Shown here piece after piece: positions 62,101-64,000 of a DNA stretch of 64,000 bases. Made by a program: the position numbers and the translations under genes. This DNA comes from Oopsacas minuta (taxonomy: Eukaryota > Porifera > Hexactinellida > Lyssacinosida > Leucopsacidae), in contig JAKMXF010000354.1 of NCBI GenBank assembly GCA_024704765.1, forward strand, positions 186,690 through 250,689, written 5' to 3'. Under the pieces are notes generated by a model, which saw nothing but the letters and a program-made list of their open reading frames with translations, made no database searches and was not told the origin of the DNA. Every line of letters begins with the position of its first letter. Position 1 is the first letter of the stretch.

Positions 62101-64000
62101 AGGTAGGAAAACAGGAGCTTCTTCTCCACAAGGAATACATTTCAAACTGGTTAATAAATCTTTTAGACAGGGTTCATACTTAAATGTGAGCAACAAGACA
62201 GAAATAATCCTGTAAATTACGTCGATTATAGCAATGGACTTTATGATATCAATTTCAAATTTCTCGAAAACTCCAACAATAATTTCTTTATAAAAACGCG
62301 CAACTGTAAATTCATTAGTTTTCCTTTCAATCAACTTTTTGAATATTTTGTGTTCATAAAATTTAGGGAACATGTCCATGAAGAATATTCCACACCGAGC
62401 AGAATACGGAAAGATTATTTCGTTAATGAGCCAAGAGTCTAGTGAATATTTAGTTGGTGGAAGGAAAAAAGATACATCCTTGAAAGTAATCCAACGATTA
62501 GGATGTAAGCTGCAATAGAAGATCTGAGCATTTATAGAAATAATACGGTCAGCAATGTAGGAAGAGAAATTACTCCATAGGACATCACCTGTATTTGAAT
62601 TAGGCCAAAATGAGTAATACCTTTCAATCTGAGTTATAGTGAGACTATTATGAACGAATTCTTCTCTTAGAGAGATGAGCATGTTTACAACAGCAATAGG
62701 AAGTGGATCACAGATGAGGGCATGATTCCAACGTGTGCGTATGGTATTATCCGCAGTGGAATAGAGTGCACAACGAGAAGGTTGCAACTGGAAACAGCCG
62801 TTAATATGCATTGGGTAAGGTGATGTACATGGTATGGGTAGGAAAGAAAAGAGAGAGTATTTAACTTTTGAAAATTCTTTTAAAGAAAGAGTTATTAAGC
62901 TCTTAACCACCGCAACAGCACAAACTGGGAGAGATGAGAATTCAACATCTTCTTTAAGCTCTGGAATCAACTTAAAAGATGGAGTTGTACCAGAAGCATA
63001 CGATATGATAATTTCCTCTGGATCTGTCTCTTTGCTTGGAGGATAAATAGTAGTGAGTGTAAAACTGGTAACATCCGTGACAGCCTCTTGTGTATTTTTG
63101 CTTAATAGTTCCTGAAAATGAGATTGGTTATCTGATAAGAATCTATTAGGCAGAGACTTCTTAACTCTGCATACAAGAGAGATATCCTCATCTCTATCAT
63201 TTCTAGTGTATATCTCAATACATTGTATATTTTGAAGAAAAAATATTAAATCCTTAGCGATTTCCAAAAGTTGTGTTTGAAGATTGATTATAGATTCTGT
63301 TGAATCAAATCTCCTTGAAGAGATCTTGCTTGAAACCTTACAAGTTCGTAGAGGTAATCTAAACAAAGTATGATTATATTCCTTCTTTTTAAATAGATCA
63401 CAACCAAAAATACCGTTATAGACAGAAAACTGATCTTCATAATATTGTATTTCTTCATTCTCATTAACAAAATCAATTTGCATTCCGGGACTGCCATGGT
63501 CGATCAGTTGTTTCAGATATAACACATGAGGATCAAAGAAAATGATATTGCGACGACTCACAAAACTGGGAAGATCAGTCAAATGGTATACAGTATTGAA
63601 CCCTATACCAAAAGCTCCTATAGTGGATTGATCAGCCATCTTAGTACGGGAAGCAAGTTTAGTAATATTTTCAAAATCAGCATCAGAAAAAGTAGCATCG
63701 TTATAACAATAGACAGCAGGACCTTGCCAATGTTTCATCTCTTCGTGAAGTATGCTCGTTATCCCATGCGTTGAGTGATCAAATAGAAACTTAACTTCAC
63801 TAGCTTTAGCATCATCAGCATTCTGTGTCAACTCTTTAAACACATCTACGTCGCATTCATAGTCTCGGATAATATTATTAAGTCTTGTTGTAAGGGGTTC
63901 TGATTGTCCATGAAGTGAATAATGGAATAGTACTGGCTTTCTGCCAGAGAGTTTAATGCTACTCAACGGATTAACTCCTAAACGAAATGCAGTTTCGTTA
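56116..64000 (-). CDS. SACS: Sacsin-like protein, partial (two HSP90-type repeat modules)
   Basis: Sacsin is a giant co-chaperone linked to mitochondria and intermediate filaments. The frame is open to the window edge (about 2,627 codons without intron); the N-terminal part lies beyond 64000. Two sacsin-repeat ATPase modules are visible. Module 1 (about 62900-63950) has FKELTQNADDAKASEVKF and TIGAFGIGFNTVYHLTDLP; module 2 (about 59500-60880) has FKELIQNADDAKATKIVF and TIGRFGLGFNSVFHLT. The Asn and Asp of the ATP-binding N-box and the glycine loop are kept in both. Module spacing of about 1,000 residues is close to that between repeats 2 and 3 of human sacsin (about 1,070). The protein ends about 1,570 residues after module 2, near where human sacsin would begin its XPC-binding, DnaJ and HEPN tail, none of which I can see. 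Confidence 0.88.
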   Translation of the reverse strand, partial: NETAFRLGVNPLSSIKLSGRKPVLFHYSLHGQSEPLTTRLNNIIRDYECDVDVFKELTQNADDAKASEVKFLFDHSTHGITSILHEEMKHWQGPAVYCYNDATFSDADFENITKLASRTKMADQSTIGAFGIGFNTVYHLTDLPSFVSRRNIIFFDPHVLYLKQLIDHGSPGMQIDFVNENEEIQYYEDQFSVYNGIFGCDLFKKKEYNHTLFRLPLRTCKVSSKISSRRFDSTESIINLQTQLLEIAKDLIFFLQNIQCIEIYTRNDRDEDISLVCRVKKSLPNRFLSDNQSHFQELLSKNTQEAVTDVTSFTLTTIYPPSKETDPEEIIISYASGTTPSFKLIPELKEDVEFSSLPVCAVAVVKSLITLSLKEFSKVKYSLFSFLPIPCTSPYPMHINGCFQLQPSRCALYSTADNTIRTRWNHALICDPLPIAVVNMLISLREEFVHNSLTITQIERYYSFWPNSNTGDVLWSNFSSYIADRIISINAQIFYCSLHPNRWITFKDVSFFLPPTKYSLDSWLINEIIFPYSARCGIFFMDMFPKFYEHKIFKKLIERKTNEFTVARFYKEIIVGVFEKFEIDIIKSIAIIDVIYRIISVLLLTFKYEPCLKDLLTSLKCIPCGEEAPVFLPIPQVLSPNSRFKQIFYPRDKRLPHSSFNALFDEKESPETFHTLNLLGVITDRLPLGLLVDRCGITLELSQYNEELGLTHSECLLDYLNTLRIDQPQREEIQHLLFDIRFIPVCQDSIFNFICPEIACKFSSPAKCRGNDLQHLSVDYHIITKEVNSQCHALTLLGISDKDIPLESVMETLFILEVNESLLSNKLVEVTKRCRAIYNYLAKKCYILDEYLENNRLIIQQNLEGRKWLWVRSLKKFYPISKVISSTDYLSYQSSFLVSFILPEMIDQESVIKKFFTFMKLPTKVTSNMAINIISLIKEHFGNQSLPSPTLSGNGPNERELVIKLINEAIEVKDDGNFEGIFLLTENNNLKLSSSLYINDVPWVEFTEEERESLVNHRITTKVSHKLGAKSKMDTLYEQEWEDFGQHEDMSKRIDNLLREFPLDVTIFKELIQNADDAKATKIVFILDTQEYGDTSLCPSGYKPKWKELQKTPSLLVYNNQSFSPDDLIGIQAVGIGGKENKTTIGRFGLGFNSVFHLTRCPCLLTCSDDGEEYVFCVFDPYKEHLNIPKGKRPGTKVTFNKQRPLSCFTHQFEPYFVNPILNKYPSVMKNLWKRKSFSIFRFPLNTTINKNLDTKENVRIMRKLLEQLKNEAPRLLPFISNVKQIQIFEVSCIPSCKPIVLRNVEIFSQLLTSRRVEVEKPIAGYSRTMRILRNRITVEVPTNMRTGTMKVLNKIEWLIYHFEGNLNMFCGRSELLKKHKSKYELEKLRLFSSVAVELISKDRHFPPQKRYLYCHLPFGASLNFPVHINAPFILDPYRKYVSYQDEISGSKSWDYVWHCEIMNLVLAPLYFKLLYDLGPGGVNRCCDLSDVEYFDWYYSLFPIIEHTEPGSNSMEYLQALGKSVLTMLYKSNSEVLLADDIDRNINCTWYPVHGPNAGVFKKVEPDITKRKSMVTLNKCLIELKYHLTLAPYTLAKSFKACSEDGSKCKYVTPLDVLQYINLHTSNLCKDNLEYPCSLENCIFNFYNLLIILKFILTHFDIDPKAEEQIPSIPLKVDSANTIGWFSLTQPTFTIQYALLLPHHPDRFISKEYNAHIIKLLTHHGYVENLSIQFLKHNMYISHQPSPEFFLLFWHFIYENVHDPEKLAQFSHFKLAPVTYGKDQLADPEFQPIAHLFHLATDEMEPLLTKILCKFECPFLHLTPYLKYKKHPPKGIENVSPILNLLISKAIRTIDGNSIIKCVSSAKNIEVVLADEEAERLRNLFPNITFKYLSGGDWQTLSRIKMFVAECKPDEYNLIALKECRVCYLNDDKFPISENLILKLRDLYNICFLSSHINHHNPLNLIMSICSQVGIHCLALNEFIETYILNINVLPCLEFKDQKAIIFFIFKHSALNKDWISILKSLPFIYIPGYEQCLYKPSELYCSNVHLFAAFKVDKLLPQCWAKVNDLYTKIVTLGLKTKINLEDILHCAKVVAMNDPHHFEYNDIQLPIQALIDFVDSHIYSDQSEEVDLLLQQFSTLNFLPLHVRETFVGTVVNPGLQWRLGCFSQALVSKHHDYCCMSFPIFDPVLSFKDPVSDASKTTFNRVMKLLGLKLNPSIHFVKQHLQKLMELCNIYTLEEVDQHLRKLFIATYKYLQDCPNALPEFENKNCILFESKLYQPMNLVMNWSNDLSPYLFQCPHELRQVTNFLLKLKVSENPNYEHFKFVLMSIHRENGSDQLNQNNILCAKSESAFSFLISELHSLPTDTQIARGGILLLSDKNQFISYDSPHLFYGDDTQLLNRVHTVDEELRILAPLSPNKLGSFAPPHILGIKFLSDRFKQILPQWVYEKYNTEDNLADILKNRLKSVEVFAGLKRIYYHDTLKILSKVRIKNRKIYHQTEEDQYRLADGYLSITDKINKLEIVPVSRIDIEILDTSTRIRRPLRNACMCFLDEDKDTILINTDELKRERLPVEMTYELNQYLANLFDKSLIHLLICHVYQGAEIELALNNFGIRRLPHDLAQN

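Noticed and set aside
1-64000. tRNA, rRNA or snRNA genes
   Set aside because: I scanned the intergenic stretches by eye and saw no convincing cloverleaf with A and B boxes and no snRNA core; a covariance-model scan would settle it.

Overview
This is nuclear DNA from an animal. The evidence is spliceosomal introns with GT..AG borders and a set of animal-type orthologues: TPR, TAF8, SNAPC3, FBXO21, BAG6, NUBP1, TRDMT1, WDR27, TRNAU1AP, ANKRD49, AP5M1, DHX37, sacsin, an adhesion GPCR and a TRAF-like protein. The sequence is AT-rich, large genes have few or no introns, and the receptor and TRAF-like proteins diverge strongly from vertebrate ones. An early-branching metazoan, most likely a sponge, fits best. 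That assignment is inference and rests on no marker gene.

Layout. The left two thirds (1-39924) carries plus-strand genes: the 3' end of a secretory-pathway Ca2+-ATPase (1-378); a 3.8-kb gene-free stretch rich in repeats; a giant adhesion GPCR (4241-11284); a repeat block (11.5-13.7 kb) with a decamer minisatellite between inverted satellite arms and two hAT-type MITEs; SNAPC3 (4 exons); TPR (2 exons); TAF8; FBXO21 (6 exons); BAG6 (2 exons); a membrane-anchored TRAF-like gene, the only minus-strand gene here; a histidine acid phosphatase; NUBP1; and TRDMT1/DNMT2 (3 exons). The right third (41217-64000) is entirely minus strand: WDR27, TRNAU1AP, a HORMA-domain gene resembling REV7/MAD2L2, ANKRD49, AP5M1, DHX37 and a sacsin-like gene open at the window edge. 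The two blocks converge at 39.9-41.2 kb.

Most genes are housekeeping: snRNA and mRNA transcription (SNAPC3, TAF8), nuclear pore (TPR), protein quality control (BAG6, FBXO21, sacsin), tRNA and selenocysteine biology (TRDMT1, TRNAU1AP), ribosome biogenesis (DHX37), endolysosomal function (acid phosphatase, AP5M1) and Fe-S assembly (NUBP1). I see no operon-like functional pathway. The unusual items are the GPCR ectodomain (five copies of a bimodular repeat of about 245 residues, two furin-like sites, a degenerate GPS), the membrane TRAF-like protein, the inverted satellite/minisatellite structure, and at least eleven short Tigger/pogo-type MITEs that occupy introns and intergenic gaps.

Exon borders were set by hand from reading frame, splice consensus and remembered family alignments. 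No search was run.
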